Below, one piece after another: positions 11,031 to 23,720 of a stretch of DNA of 64,000 nucleotides (the stretch's first letter is position 1; each line of letters opens with the position of its first letter). This DNA comes from Cynocephalus volans (Eukaryota; Chordata; Mammalia; Dermoptera; Cynocephalidae): the NCBI RefSeq assembly GCF_027409185.1, contig NC_084469.1, positions 78,775,918-78,839,917 of the forward strand. Direction: 5' to 3'. Below the pieces are notes generated by a model, which was not told where the DNA came from, ran no database searches, and was given only the letters and a program-made list of their open reading frames with translations. A program made the translations under genes and the position numbers.

Positions 11031-13317
11031 TTGCACGGAAAAATGATACCTGTGACTGCCCCCCACGTAGGGATTGATTCACTGCCTATAATCATTTCTT
11101 CAAACCTAGGTTTGCTTAGATTGAATGTCCTCCATGCTTGTCTGCTCTGAGCTCTTAAGAGGTACCACCAACCTGTCAAAGATGAAACCCAAAAAGCTTG
11201 GCATCAGCATCTAGAAATAGGATTGGTGTAACATCCCCTGCCTAATGTTCTCCCCAAATATTTGGATATCTTTTGTTGGTTTAGGCAAATCATCTTCCTC
11301 CGAAAGCTAACATGAAAAATTATAGGGAAGAGTTCTCTCTGTGGTAGGAAAGAATAAAACAGACTTACCAAGAGAAGCACAAATGAGAGATGGGTGTCTC
11401 CACACTATCTGCATTTCTGGATCCGATCAATCCTGAAGCTGCTTTCACTCCTACCTTTTCCATGGCTTGGGTTTACTGAGTTAAAGTTTCTTTTTGTGCA
11501 TAAGCCAATTTGCAACTGAAAGAATCATCTGTAATACATTTTTTTCAGAAAGTTCTGTGATAAAGTTTTGCTTTGTGTGCTAATTAATACTCAAGGATAA
11601 GCTGGAGTCACTCTGTCCTTCGGATTTAAATAAAATTTGAAACAAATTCCCATCCCACATGCAGAGGGAGAGGACGTTGTTTCCTTCTTGAGGATTCATG
11701 TTTGTGTGTATGGGGTGGAGGGGACAGCAGAGAGAGAAAGGAGAGAGAGACTCAGGGAGTGTATGAAAGTTCTCTGGTCTATGGCTGTGCCCTAAGTAGA
11801 CTCTCAGCTGTGTTCAGTCCTCACATCTGGCCACTGTTCTCTTTCTCTGCTTTCCAGATCAGAACACAGCCCTGTTACCTTGATTACCCCCAACCGTTCC
11901 CACCAGGCATTGGTGTGTTGGGCAGATTGTGCTTAAGTCTGAGTGGCAGAGATGTTGGTGTTTTGAAATTGCAAGCAACCTAAAAGTACACATTAGACAT
12001 CAAATCTTCTTAAAATATGTCAGACTTTCTTCATGGTCACTCTTTGCTCTGCGCTTCTGTGTCCCAGTCATGCTGGTCTCACCTTCTTCCATGCTGCTCT
12101 GTCCAGTTCTAAATGTCGATTAACTTCCTATGTGGAGAAGTCTGGCTGTCTTCTGATTTCATTACTGCGCTATAGAACCTTTACCCAGAGCAGCCTAGAG
12201 ACATAACCCACTTACAAATACAGTCCATTCCATGAGGAAAATTTCCTACCAGCTAAAAAATGACAGTTTTTATTTTCCACCCTCTTATATGATCTGCTTT
12301 TACCTCTTTAACATCTCCTTCACTTTTTATCATTTATTTTTACCCCTTTCTTCACATGCAGCAAAAAAACAAACAAAACCCTGGCATCGATTCCTAATGG
12401 TATGCTTTGCTCTCGGTGAGTAAATGGCTCTGAAAGGAACATTTTCACTCATCTACTGGGATCTGGGAAGAGGCCCACCCCCCTGTTCCCAACTCAGTAA
12501 TTCTAAGGTACCAAATTGGCATCAGCTCTGAGCAGGCTCTTTTGTGTCATGCAACTCTTACCCTTCTCTCCCTCCCCCGACACCCAATAAGAGCTTTGGC
12601 AAAAGAAAGAAAGAAAGAAAAACCTGACTGGGTTCCAGCTCTTCTCTTGCCTTATTCTCCCAGATCTCATGTTACTTGAATGAGGGGGCTCTCTGCTGAT
12701 TAAACCTTCTGTGTTCAGCTATTTAAGCTGACAGCTTCCCTTTCTTCTCCTGCCATGAGAAAACTTTCAGGGGCTCAGGCACCTCTTCCCTGGCACAGAC
12801 GTGGGACAATGCCCCTGCCCAGGTCCGTCTCAGAGGTTTAGGATTGCTCAGGCCCTGACTCCATTATCCTTCTGCAGTCAACTCAGGCTCCTAGTTTGAA
12901 GAAACACCAACATGGGTGTGTGATCTTTTGTCCCAGACACAGCTTTCTTTTCCTTGGACATGGAGGGGAAAATGCAGGGAGAATAGAGCAGTGCTGCATG
13001 CCTTCTGGTGGGACAAACACATGGCCTTACTAATGTCAGTGGTCGAGTGGATTTTCCTAGCAGCCATTGCCAGGAAGAATGCTTGTAGGAGGCAGAGTAA
13101 GACTCTAAAGACTCCCTTCACCTTTCCTTCTTTCCTTTAAATGGAAAACTGTAAAATGCAAGCATTATGCATTATTTTGGCATGCCATATAATTCCTAGC
13201 TCATACGTTCCACATGCCAGACCCTAAAAGATGCTGAATTCAGTATAAAAACGTGAAAAGATGTCAGATGTTACCAATAATAAACATCATAATTATTAAT
13301 AAATTTAATCATTATTA
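11031..13317. other. no recognised feature except (AAAG)n
   Basis: About 2.3 kb without a repeat I can name. A short (GAAA/AAAG)n run lies at 12603-12621. The 93-residue frame at 11702-11983 and paired antisense/sense frames at 12891-13140 have no domain-like features. Could be ordinary unique DNA or very old decayed repeats. Confidence 0.5.
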
Positions 13318-13535
13318 CCACTATTCCTGTTTATTGAGCACTTAATTATGCTCCAAGTGCTGTGATAAGTACTTCATGTGGAATGTCTCATTGAATCCTC
13401 TTAATAATCTCCTGAGTTAGATTTGATAATTCTCTCCAGTATATAAACAGAGATGGAAGTTAAGCCATTTAAACTCAGCAAATTTGCAGTGGAGCCAGAT
13501 TTTAAATCCAGACCACCTCTAGACTCTGTGTGCTG
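13318..13535 (-). mobile_element. MIR SINE
   Basis: Antisense MIR in order: 'tttattgagcacttaatta', 'ccaagtgctgtgataagtac', 'aatcctcttaataatctcc', 'gagatggaagttaagccatt', 'gtggagccagattttaaatc'. Confidence 0.8.
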
Positions 13536-13984
13536 AATTGCACACTATATTCATGCATCTTATGAATGTATTAGGAAAGTGGCCTGACTCCTTGTGGACA
13601 TTGTGCAATTGTTAAGGAGAAAATTCGTATCTTTGCAAAAAAAAAGCAAAGGGAATTTTTCTTCTTTGAATGTTCTTTATCTTGTGTTTTCCTGTGAGCA
13701 CATCAGGCTTCTTCGGATGATTTCAGCTCATGCCATTTTGATGCTAGGTAGATTTAAAGAGTTCAGATGCCCTGAGAGGTATCTTTGAAGCATTGCTGGA
13801 AGCTTAGAGGCCCCTCCTCTCATTCCTAATACTGCATAAGTATTGAAGGAACAGGAAAGCCAGAGCTTTGTGTTGTGCAATGCAGAAACGTGAAGCAGAG
13901 AGCTAAGATCAGAGTTTGGATTTCTGAAGGAAACTAAAGCCCTTGGTGATACCTCACTGTAGAGGGCATTCGTAACTCTGTCGT

Positions 13985-14600
13985 TTAGTCAACATAACTG
14001 AGCAGCTAACATGGGCAGGCCCTTTCTGTGGACTGGGTATTGAGAGCATAGCATGACAACTTGGTCCTTGCTGCCTGGTGCTTACATTTGTAGTGTGGGT
14101 GGATAGACAAACAGACAAACAAATGTGGTAGTTTCGGTTAATGATCAATCAGTCCCACACAAAGAGTAAAGCAGTGTAACAGGATAGATAAAGGCTGGCT
14201 AGACCATGTCATCTGGGAAGGCTTCTTTGGGGGGTGGGTATTTGAGCTGAGGCCCCCTTTAGACAAAAAGAGTCAGCCATGTGGGTGAGGAAAAAGCCCT
14301 TCAGAGAGGGAAAGCAGAAATCATAAAGGTAGTGAGCCAGGGATGAGCTTGACAGATCTGAGAAACAGAAAGACTGGAGAATAGCAAATGAGCAGGAGGG
14401 TGTGATCTGAGAAGAACTGGAGAAAGAGACTGGGCATAGATCATTTGGGCTTTGTAGGGCTCTGAAGATGGTCTGGGAAGCCACTGATGGTTTTATAGCT
14501 GGGGATTGATATGATTCAACTTAAATTTTTGAGTGATCTCACTGGCTACTTTTTGGAGAGTAGATGTTGTAGGGCAATCTCAGAGTCAGGAAGACCATTA
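13985..14600 (+). mobile_element. L2-like LINE 3' region
   Basis: Sense block order: 'tgctgcctggtgcttacatt' (cf. 'ccctcaaggagcttacattc'), 'atctgggaaggcttctttgg', 'tatttgagctgaggc', then 'gggctttgtagggctctgaa' and 'gggattgatatgattcaact'. It directly abuts the MLT1-like LTR. Long but non-coding. Confidence 0.6.
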
Positions 14601-14603
14601 TGA

Positions 14604-14952
14604 GGTGTTTTAGTCCATTTCTGCTATTAGAACAGAATTACCTTAGACTGAGTAATTTATAACAAAATAAATTTATTTCCTATGTTATAGAGACTGGGAA
14701 GTCCGAAATCAAGGTGTGAGCAGATTTGGTGTCTGGTGAGTGCTCTCTGCTTCCAAGATGGCACCTCATGCTGCATAGTTACATGGTAGAAAGAGCAGAA
14801 GGGACGACCTCTCCCTTCAACCTCTTTTATAAGGGCACTAATCTCATTCATGACTAATCACCTCCCAAAGGTCCCACCTCTTAGTATTAATGCTTTGGAG
14901 ATTACATTTTAACACATAAATTTTGGGGAGCACCAACATTCGGATCGTATAA
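14604..14952 (-). mobile_element. MLT1-like LTR (ERVL-MaLR)
   Basis: Nearly complete antisense MLT1 order: 'tgttttagtccatttctgct', 'ctgagtaatttataac', 'agagactgggaagtccgaaa', 'gatttggtgtctggtgagtg', 'ttataagggcactaatctca', 'aatcacctcccaaaggtccc', 'cataaattttggggagca'. Solo LTR; no internal genes. Confidence 0.8.
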
Positions 14953-15044
14953 GGAGGTAACTGGACTTGGCCTGGTGAGAGATGATGAGCACTCAGAGTC
15001 AAGAATCACAGCGGAGATACAGAGAAGAGGACAGATGCAAGATT

Positions 15045-15098
15045 TTTTGCCCAATTTTTGACTGGGTATTTTTTTTTTTTAATTCAGTGTTGACAATT
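15045..15098 (-). mobile_element. old L1, 3'-most surviving segment
   Basis: 'tttgcccaatttttgactgg' followed by a T run and 'aattcagtgttgacaatt' is antisense ORF2 C-terminal L1 sequence. It continues across the inserted fragment at 15099-15202 into 15203 onward. Confidence 0.65.
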
Positions 15099-15202
15099 TG
15101 TGGTCAGTGCATGCTGCCAGTATGGATCTGGCCTTCACATCTTGGGCACGAGGGGTGACAATCAGCTTTGTGTCTCATGAATATCCATTACCAAGAAAAA
15201 GA
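15099..15202 (+). mobile_element. short L1 3'UTR insertion, sense
   Basis: A roughly 100-bp 5'-truncated L1 3'UTR ending in an A-rich tail ('ccaagaaaaagaa'). Its body 'ccagtatggatctggccttc', 'gggcacgaggggtgacaatc' and 'tgtctcatgaatatcca' is the same 3'UTR seen antisense at 25828-25930. Flanking copies AATTCAGTGTTGACAATT (15081-15098) and AATTGAGTGTTGAAAATT (15203-15220) differ at two positions and read as target-site duplications. It was inserted into the old antisense L1. Confidence 0.75.
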
Positions 15203-16800
15203 AATTGAGTGTTGAAAATTCTTTCTTTATTCTGGATAAAAGTCCTTTATCATATACATGATTGCAAATATTTTCTCCCAGTCTGTGGCTTTCCTATCAT
15301 TCTCTTATTAAGGTCCTTTGAAGAGCAAAGGTTTCTAATTTTGAGGAAGTCCAGCTTATCAAATTTTCCTCTTATGAATCATACTTTCAGTGTCATATTT
15401 AAGAAATTTTTGCCTAACATAGGATTGCAAAGATTTTCTCCTATATTTTCTTCTGGAAGTCCTATAGTTTTAGGTTTTACAGTTTGGTCTATGATCTGTT
15501 TTTAGTTAGTTTATGTATATATGGTGTGAGGTATGAATTGAGTTCTTTTATACATATATATTTATATATATAAATATATGTATCTGATTTTTAAAGGGCG
15601 ATTTGTTGAAGACTAATTTTTACCCATGGAATTGCCTTTGTACCTTTCTCAAAAATTATGTATTTGCCCATATATGTGTGGGTCTACTTCTGGATTCTTT
15701 ACTCTGTTCTGTGATTTATTTGTCTACCTTTATGCCGATACCATACTGTCTTGATAACTGTAACTCTAAAAAAAGTTTTTAAGAGAGATAGTGTTAATCT
15801 TTCAACTTGGTTCTTCATTCACAAAAACTCTTAGAAATCAGCTTGTTAATTTTTATAAGAAAGTTTCATCTATTTTTATTAGGATTACATTGAATTATTT
15901 AAAAAATAATTCAAGGAGACTTACACCTTAACATATTGAATCTTTCAATCCATAAACATTGAACATATTTCTCTATTTATTTAGGACTCCTTTAATCTCT
16001 CAACAATGTTTTGTAGTTTTTGATATACAAGTCTTGCATATTTTTTGTCAGATGTATTCACAAGTATTTAATCTTTTCAATGTTATTGTAAATGGTGTTG
16101 CTATTCAGTTCTATTTTTTGATTGTTTGTTGCTAGTCAAAAGACAGAATTGATTTTTAAATATATAATCATATGTTCTATACCCTTCATAAATTCACTTA
16201 TTTGTTCCAGTAGCTTTTTGGTGGATTCCATCATATTTTCTCTATAGACTATCACATTATGTGTGAATAAAGCCAGTTTTCCTTCTTCCTTTCTAATCTG
16301 GATGCCTTTTATTTTATTTTTATTTTTTGCCTTATTGACAGCTTGACCCTCCAGTACAATGTTGAATAGATGTGATAAGAGTGGACAGTTTTGCCTTGTG
16401 CCTAATCTTAGGGGAAAATAATTCAGTCTTTCATCATTATGATGTTTGCTGTAAGTTTTTCATGAAACTTCTTTATCAGGTTGAGGAAGTTCCCTTTTAT
16501 TTCTAGTTTGCTGAGTGAAAGTTTTTATAAGAAATAAATGTGTGATTTTGTCAAATGCTTTTTTTTTACAGTGTTTATTAAGATGATTATAGGTATATAT
16601 TTTTGTTGTTAACATGGTGTATTACATTGATTTTTAAGTGTTAAACCACTTGCTTTCCTGAAATACATCCCAAATAGTCATGTTATATTATCATTTTTAT
16701 GTTATTTGAATTAATTTGCTAAAATTGAAAAAGAAATTTTGCATCTGTGTTCACGTGAGATTTTGGTCTGTAGTTTTCTCATAATGGTTATTTTTCCATA
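15203..16800 (-). mobile_element. old L1, ORF2 C-terminal half
   Basis: Antisense L1M-like ORF2: 'attctggataaaagtccttt', 'gattttctcctatattttct', 'cttgataactgtaactcta', 'aatctggatgccttttattt', 'ccagtacaatgttgaataga', 'agtttttcatgaaact' and finally 'ggtctgtagttttctcataa'. The element is interrupted at about 16800 by a younger L1 and resumes at about 20896. All frames are broken. Confidence 0.85.
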
Positions 16801-18740
16801 TAACAAATTTTTATTTTATTTATTTTTTAAATTGTAACACAGTGGATTGTATATGTCTGTAGGGTACAGAGTTGCAATATGTGATACTCAAATCAGGATA
16901 ATTGGTATATTCAACATTATACAAAGTATAATGTAGTCATTTTTCTTGACTCTTTACCAATTCCTCCCTTACCTCCCCTTCCCCTTCCCCCATTCCCACC
17001 TCTGGTAACCTCAGTTCTGTTCTCTCCTTTTGAAAGTTCAGCATATCATTGTGATTGTTGTATCTTTCTTTCTTTCTCTTTAAAAGTTATTTGTTTATTT
17101 TTTAACTCCCACTTATGAGTGGGGATATGTGGTATTTCTCTTTCTGCACCTGGCTTATTTCACTTATAATTTTCTCTAAGTTCATCCATGTTGCTGCAAA
17201 TGGCAGTATCTCATTCTCTTTTTTTTTTTTTTTTGGCATTGTAGTATTCCATTGCATATATATATACCACATTTTCTTTATCCAGTCATCCCACAATGGA
17301 CATTTAGGTTATTTCCAACTCTTGGTTATTGTGAATAGAGCTGCAATAAACATGGGAGTGCATGTATCCCCTACAACAGGATGATTTCCATTCCTTTGGT
17401 ATATACCCAGCAGTGGAACTGCTGGATCATATGGCAGTCCTATCTGTAGCTGCTTGAGGAACCTCCATACTATTTTCCGTAATGGCTGCACCAATTTGTA
17501 GTCCCACCAGCAATGTAGGATGGTTCCCCTTTCTCCACATCCTTGTCAGCATTTGTTATTCTCTGTCTTTTTTATAATAGCCAGTCTAACTGGGGTGAGA
17601 TGATATTGCAATATGGTTTTGATTTGTATTTCCCTGATGCTGAGTGATGGTGACCATTTTTTTATGTGTCTTTTGGCCATTCGTGTATCTTCCTTTGAGA
17701 AATGACTGTTCAGCTCCTTTGCCCATTTTTAAACTGGATTATTAGTTTTTTTTACTGTTAAGTTGTTTGAATCCTTTGTATATTCTGGAAATTAATCCTT
17801 TGTCAGATACACAATTCACAAATATTTTCTCACACTCTGTAGGTTGTCCTTTCACTCTCAATTGTTTCTTTTGCTGTGCAGAAGCTTTTTAGTTTGATAT
17901 AATCTCGTTTGTTTATTTTTCCTTTTGTTGCCTATGCTTTGGGATTCATATTCATAAAGTCTTTCCCCATTCCTACTCCCTGAACTGTTTCCCCTGTGTT
18001 TTCTTGTAGGAATCTTATTATTAATCTTATTATTATATCAAGCCTTATATTTAAGTCTTTAATCCATTTGGAGTAGCTTTTGGTGTATGGTAAGAGGTTC
18101 GAGTCTAGTTTCATTCTTCTGCATATGGATGTCCAATTCTCCCAGCACCATTTATTGAAGAGGCAGTCTTTTCCCTGATATATGTTCTTGGAGCCTTTGT
18201 TGAAGATCTGTTGGCTGTAAGATGTGGGTTGATTTCTGGGCTCTCTATATCATCCCATTTGTCTAAGTGTCTGTTTTATGCCAGTACCACGCTGTTTTGG
18301 TTATTATAACTTCCTAGGGTAATTTGAAGTCAGGCAGTGTCATGCCCCCTGCTTTATTTTTTTTTTACTCAGGACTGCTTTGGCTATTCAGTGTCTTTTG
18401 TTGTTCCATATGAATGTTAAGACTGTTTTTTCTGTTTCTGTAAAGATTGTCATTGGTATTTTGATGGGGATTGCATTGAATCTGTAGATGGCTTTGGGTA
18501 GTATGAACATTTTCACAGCATTAATTCTTCCAATCCAAGAACATGGAATGTCTTTCCATCTTTTTGTGTCCTCTTTAATTTCTTTCCACAGTGATTTGTA
18601 GTTCTTGTTGTAGAGATTTTCTCTTCCTTGTTTAAATTTATTCCTAGGTATTTTATTATTTTTTTGGTGACAATTGCAAATAAGCTATGTTTCTTGATTT
18701 TTTTCTCTCCTAGTTTGTTGTTGGAGTATAAAAACACTAC

Positions 18741-19028
18741 TCATTTTTGTGTGTTGATTTTGTGTCCTGAAACTTTACTGAAATCATTTATCAACTCTAA
18801 GAGGTTTTCTGTAGAGTCTTTAGGCTTTTCTGTATATAGGATCATGTCATCTGCAAACAGGGACAATTTGACTTTGTCTTTTCCAATCTGGATGCCCTTT
18901 ACTTTTTTCTCTTGCCTGATTGCTCTGGCAAGTACCTCCAATACTATGTTAAATAGGAGTGGTGGCAGTGGGCATCCTTGTCTTGTTCCCATTCTTAAGG
19001 GAAAAGTTTTCAGCTTTTCCCCATTCAT
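18741..19028 (-). pseudogene. L1 ORF2 RT fragment with intact FADD box
   Basis: A 95-residue open piece of the younger L1. It shows [20 protein letters not shown] followed by [20 protein letters not shown], with the FADD catalytic pair intact, and ends in the GHKINTQK motif. Neighbouring pieces at 18513-18737 (RIRKYLGIN-type block), 18949-19257 (upstream RT) and 19331-19639 ([16 protein letters not shown] region) lie in other frames, so the enzyme is not encoded as one protein. Clearly less decayed than the RT at 9594-10118. Confidence 0.9.
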
Positions 19029-19330
19029 GATGATATTGGCAGTGGGTTTTTTGTATATGGCTTTTATTGTATTGAGATACTATAACTAATTTTCTGAGAG
19101 TCTTTATCACGAAGAGATGTTGAATTTTGCCAAATGCTTTTTCTGTGTCTCTTGAGATAATCATATGGTTTTTGTCCTTGATTTTGCTGATGTGGTGTAT
19201 AACATTTATTGATTTCCATATGTTGAACCATCCTTGCATCCCTGGGATGAATACCACCTGATCATGGTGTATAATTTTTTTGTGTGTGTTCTATTTGCTA
19301 ATATTTTGTTGAAGATTTTTGCATCTATGT

Positions 19331-20052
19331 TCATGAAAGATATTGGCCTATTGTTTTCTTTTTCTGTTTTATCTTTGTTTTGGTATCAGGATATGCTGGC
19401 CTCATAGAATGAGTTTGGGAGAATAGCCTCTGTTTCAATTTTTTTGTAATAATTTGAAGAGAACTCCTCTTTAAAGATTTGGTAGAATTCAGCAATAAAG
19501 CCTTCAATCCTGGGCTTTTCTTTGTTGGGAGACTGCTGATTACTGTTTCTATCTTGTTGCTTGTTGTGGGTCTGTCCAGGTTTTCTGTTTCTTCTTGGTT
19601 TAGTCTCTGTAGTTTGCATGTGTTCAGAAATTTATCCATTTCCTCCAGGTTTTTTAATTTGTTGGTGTATGGTTGTTTATAACAGTCTCTAATGATTCTT
19701 TATGTTTCTGTGGCATTGGTTGTAATGTCTCCTTTTTCTAATTTTTGTTATTTGGGTCTCCTCTCCTTTTTTTAGTTAGGCAAGTTAATGGTTTGTCTGT
19801 TTTGTTTATCTTTTCAAAAAACAAACTTTGTTTCATTTATCTTTTGTATCATTTTTGGGTTTCTATTTAATTTAGTTCTGCTCTGATCTTAATTATTTCT
19901 TTCTGTCTACTAATTTTGGATTGAATTGTTCTTGTTTTCCTAGTTCTTTCTGGTGTAGCTTTAGGTTGTTTATTTGAAATCTTTCTATCCTTTTGATGTA
20001 AACATTTATCGCAAAAAAATTCCATCTTAGAACTGCTTTTGTTGCATCCCAC
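19331..20052 (-). pseudogene. L1 ORF2 endonuclease-to-RT linker fragments
   Basis: Open pieces at 19331-19639 and 19867-20052 are in different frames. The first has the [19 protein letters not shown] and PTKKSPGL region upstream of RT; the second has KMEFFCDKCLHQK and QPKATPERTRKT from the linker after the endonuclease. They belong to the 16801-20895 element. Confidence 0.8.
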
Positions 20053-20895
20053 TGGTGTTGGTATGATGTGTCTTTATTTTCATTTTTTCAAGAATTTTTT
20101 TGATTTCCTGTTTAATTTCTTCTTGGATCCATATGTTGTTCAGGAGCACATTGTTTAATTTCCATGTTTTTGTACAGTTTTCAGAGTTTCACTTGTTATT
20201 AATTTCTAGTTTTAATCCTTTGTGGTCTGAGAAGATACTTGAAATGATTTCAATCTTTTAAAATTTGTTGAAGCGTGATTTGTGACCTATCATGTGATCT
20301 ATCCTGGATAATGTTCCAGGTGCTGATGAGAAGAATGTATGTTCTGTGGTTGTTGGATGAAATGTTCCATCAATATCCACCAAGTCCTGTTGGTCTAAAG
20401 TGTGGTTTAAATCCTGTGTTTCTCTGTTGATTTGTTGCCTAGATGATCTATCCAGTGATGAGAGAGGGATCCTAAACTATTATCATATTTGAGTCTGTCT
20501 TTTTCCTTTGGTCTAATAGGGTTTGCTTTATATATCGGTGCTCCAAAGTTAGGTGCATATATATTTATGTTATGTCTTCTTGCTGGATGGATCCCTTTAT
20601 CATTATATAGTGGCCTTCTTTAGTTTTTTGTTTGTTTGTTTGAAGTCTATTTTAGCTGATATAAGAACAGCTGTTCCTGCTTGTTTTTGATTTCCATTTG
20701 TGTGGTATATCTTTTTTCATTCTTTTACTCAGTCTGTGTGTGTCTTTACAGGTGAAGTGAACCTCTTGTAGACACGTATAGGTAGGTCTAGCTTTTGAAT
20801 CCAATCAGCTGATCTGTGTCTTTCAAGTGGGGAATTTAATCCACTTACATTTAGGGTAGTTACTGAAAGGTATTTTCTTACTTCTGGCATTTTAT

Positions 20896-23720
20896 TGATT
20901 TTATCTGAATTTGTATCAAGGTAACACTATATTCATAGAATAAGTTGAGAAAAATTCTCTCCTCTTCCAATTTCTTAAGAGCTTGTACAAAATTGGTATT
21001 AAGTTTTTACTAAATGTTTTAGTAGAATTCTCCAGTGAAGTTATCTGGGCCTGGAGTTTTATTTGCATGAACATTTTTAACTACAAACAATTCCTTTAAT
21101 AGATAGATACCTATTCAGGATATCTATTTCTTCTTGCGTGAGCTTTGTTGGTCTATGTCTTTCAAGGAATTTGTCTGTTTCAACTAAGTTGTTGCACTTA
21201 TTGGCATAAAATTGTTTATAATATTCCATTTTAATTCTTTTAATATCTGTAGACTTGTTAGTGATGTTACCTCTTGTACCTGCTTCTGGTAATTTGTGCC
21301 TTCTTTCTCTTTCTTCATTAGTCTGGCTAAAGATTTACCAATTTTATTGATATTCCCAAAGAAGCAGCTTTTGGTTTCATTGCTTTTTTTTCCTGTTTTT
21401 ATTTTTTTCTATTTTATTGATTTCCATTCTGATCTTTATTATTATTTTTTCTTTACTTTAAGTTTTATTTGTAAATAAAAGGAGGTTCCTAGTTCCTTAA
21501 GGAGGAAGTTAAGGTCAATGTATTGAGACCTTTTTTCTTTTCTAATTTAGCTATTTGGGGCTATAAATTTCCTTCTAAGTGATGCTTTAGTGGTGTCCCA
21601 TAAAAATCTTAAAATGTGTGCTTTTATTTTTATTAATTTTAGAATAATTTCTAATATATATTTTAATTTCTTCTTGACCCACAAATTTTTTAGAAATGCA
21701 TTAGTTTCCAAACGTTTGGGGAATTTCCACATATCTTTGTGTTATTGATTTCTTATTTAACTCTATTGGAGTCTGAGAACATACTTTGTATGACTTGAAT
21801 CCTTTAAAATTTATTTACTTGTTTTATGGCCCACAGCACAAGTCTATCGTGGTAAATGTTCTATGTGAAGTTGAAAAGAATGTGTATTATGCTATTGTTT
21901 GGTGCAGTGTTATATAAATGTAAATTATGTTGTTGTTTAATACTTGGTTGAGTTCTCTACACCCTTACTGAATTTCTGTTTACTTCTGTTAATGATTGAG
22001 AGAGGAGCATTACAATTTCCGACTGTGATTGTGAATTTGTCTCTCTCTCCATGTATTTCTTTTTGTTTTTTCTTCATGTATTTTGAAGCTGAATTATTAG
22101 GTCTATTGTTTTGAATTGTTATATCCTCTTAATTTACTGATTATTTTTTGCTCTGAAATCTACTTTGTTGAGTTTTAGTATAACCACTCCAGATTTCTTT
22201 TGATTTGTGTTAGCATAGTAAATATTCTTCCATTCTTTCACTCTTTAACTTATTTGCATCTTTATATTTATCATTTTACTTCTACAGATGTTATTACTTT
22301 CCTATTACACTGTTACTATTTTTGTTTAAACAATTGATTATCTTTTTAATAGGTTTAAATAATAAGAAAAATGTATTTTTCATTGTAGTTACCATTTCCA
22401 GTATTTGTTATTCCTTTATGAAGCTCCATCTGTATTTCCACCTAATATCATTTTCCTTCTGCCTTAAGGACTTTTAAAAACATGTCTGGTAGTGTAGTTG
22501 GTAGAAGAGTGTCAAATTCTTTCAGCTATTTTTATGTCTCAAGAAGTGCTTATTTTGGATTTGTTTTTGAAAGATGTTTTATTTGTATGGAATTCTAGGT
22601 TGATGGTTTTGCCTCTTAGTTCTTTAAAGATGTTTCTCCACTGTCTTCTCACTTGTATTGTTTCCACTGGGAAATCTAATATCATCCTTATCTTTCTCCC
22701 TCTGTATGTAGTATGTCATCTTAACCTGACTTCTGTTAAGGTTTTCTCTTCTCTCTGGTTTTGAGCAATTTGATTATGTTGTGTCTTGGTGTAATTTTTT
22801 CCCCCAGGTTTCTTGTGCTAGGAATTTGTAGATCTAAGATTCTTAGGCAGGTAGTTTTCATTAAATTTTAAAAAATTTCAACCATTACTTATTCATATAT
22901 GTTTTTTCTGTTTTTCTTCAAGCAGTCCGATTACACATAGGAATACATTATACTGCTTGAAGTTGTCTCACAGCTCACTACTGCTTTGTTCATTTTTCTT
23001 TTTTTCTCCCATTTTTCATTTTGGATATTTCTATTTTTGTTACTTTAAATTTATTATTCTTTTCTTCTGCAATGTCTAATTTGTCTTTAATCTTTTACAT
23101 TGTATTTTTCTTCATTGTACTTTATTTCTCCAAGTTCAGTTTGGGTGTTTTTTATATCTTCTGTGATCTCACTTAACATGTATGGTCTTTCCTCTAGTTT
23201 CTTTTTTTTAAATTAATGTTTAGAATACAGTTATAATGATTTTAATTTCTCTTTATATTAATACTAATATCTGGGATTGAATACATTGGCTTCAATACAT
23301 TGATTTTTCCCTTTGTTAAGGATTCTATTTTCCCATTTCTTGCATGCTTGGTAAGTTTTGACTGGATGCCAGATATTTGCCAGTAATATGCAGAATATTC
23401 CAGGCAGAGTCTCTGCAGATCTACAGAGTCTCTATGTAACTCTGCTCTGTCAATTCTGTCTTGCTGTCCTTTCACCAGCACGTCTGTATCCTCAATCAAG
23501 AAATTTACCTAAGTCCACCCTGGTCCTCCCTTCCTGTGCCATGGATTATCTTAATAGAGTAAGCCGGTGTAACTGTGGGGCTTCCTTCATTTGTTTCCTC
23601 CCAGAGACCACTGCCCTTTGTTGACTGATGTCCAATGTCTTGAGAACCATTCTTTCATATCTGTTTTGTCTGTATTTTCTTGGTTTCAGGAGCAGGGGTC
23701 CCTGTTAGTCCATGTTGTCT
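20896..23720 (-). mobile_element. old L1, upstream part of ORF2, ORF1 region and 5' end
   Basis: Resumes exactly the L1 walk broken at 16800: 'tgtatcaaggtaacactata', 'catagaataagttgag' and 'tctgggcctggagttt' continue the antisense RT region. Then come 'ccaattttattgat', 'gtggtgtcccataaaaat', the endonuclease region and AT-rich ORF1/5' sequence to about 23720. All frames are destroyed. A 10-bp perfect inverted repeat, CTTCAAGCAG (22916-22925) and CTGCTTGAAG (22953-22962), lies in the 5' part. Where the L1 ends near 23720 is approximate. Confidence 0.75.

Larger units (their letters stand above)
16801..20895 (-). mobile_element. younger L1: 3'UTR plus nearly whole ORF2, nested
   Basis: An antisense L1, better preserved than its host. 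It runs from an oligo-T rich 3' end (16806-16830), through a 3'UTR ('gtaacacagtggattgtata', 'ctcccacttatgagtgggg'), RT, and endonuclease. The high-coordinate end translates to sequence like TLNVSGLNSPLERHRSADWI, which lies close to the ORF2 N-terminus. ORF1 and 5'UTR are absent, so it is 5' truncated near the ORF2 start. Frameshifts and stops scatter ORF2 over several frames. It splits an older L1 of the same orientation; I did not find a convincing target-site duplication. Confidence 0.85.

Noticed and set aside
9594..19028. Functional reverse transcriptase genes
   Set aside because: The copy at 9594 has lost the FADD catalytic box; the copy around 18741 keeps it but the ORF2 is frameshifted and truncated.
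16795..20910. Target-site duplication for the younger nested L1
   Set aside because: Flanks are both AT-rich L1 sequence; no identical stretch long enough to be convincing.
22916..22962. 10-bp inverted repeat as a regulatory hairpin
   Set aside because: Lies in the decayed 5' part of an old L1 with a 27-nt loop; likely coincidental.
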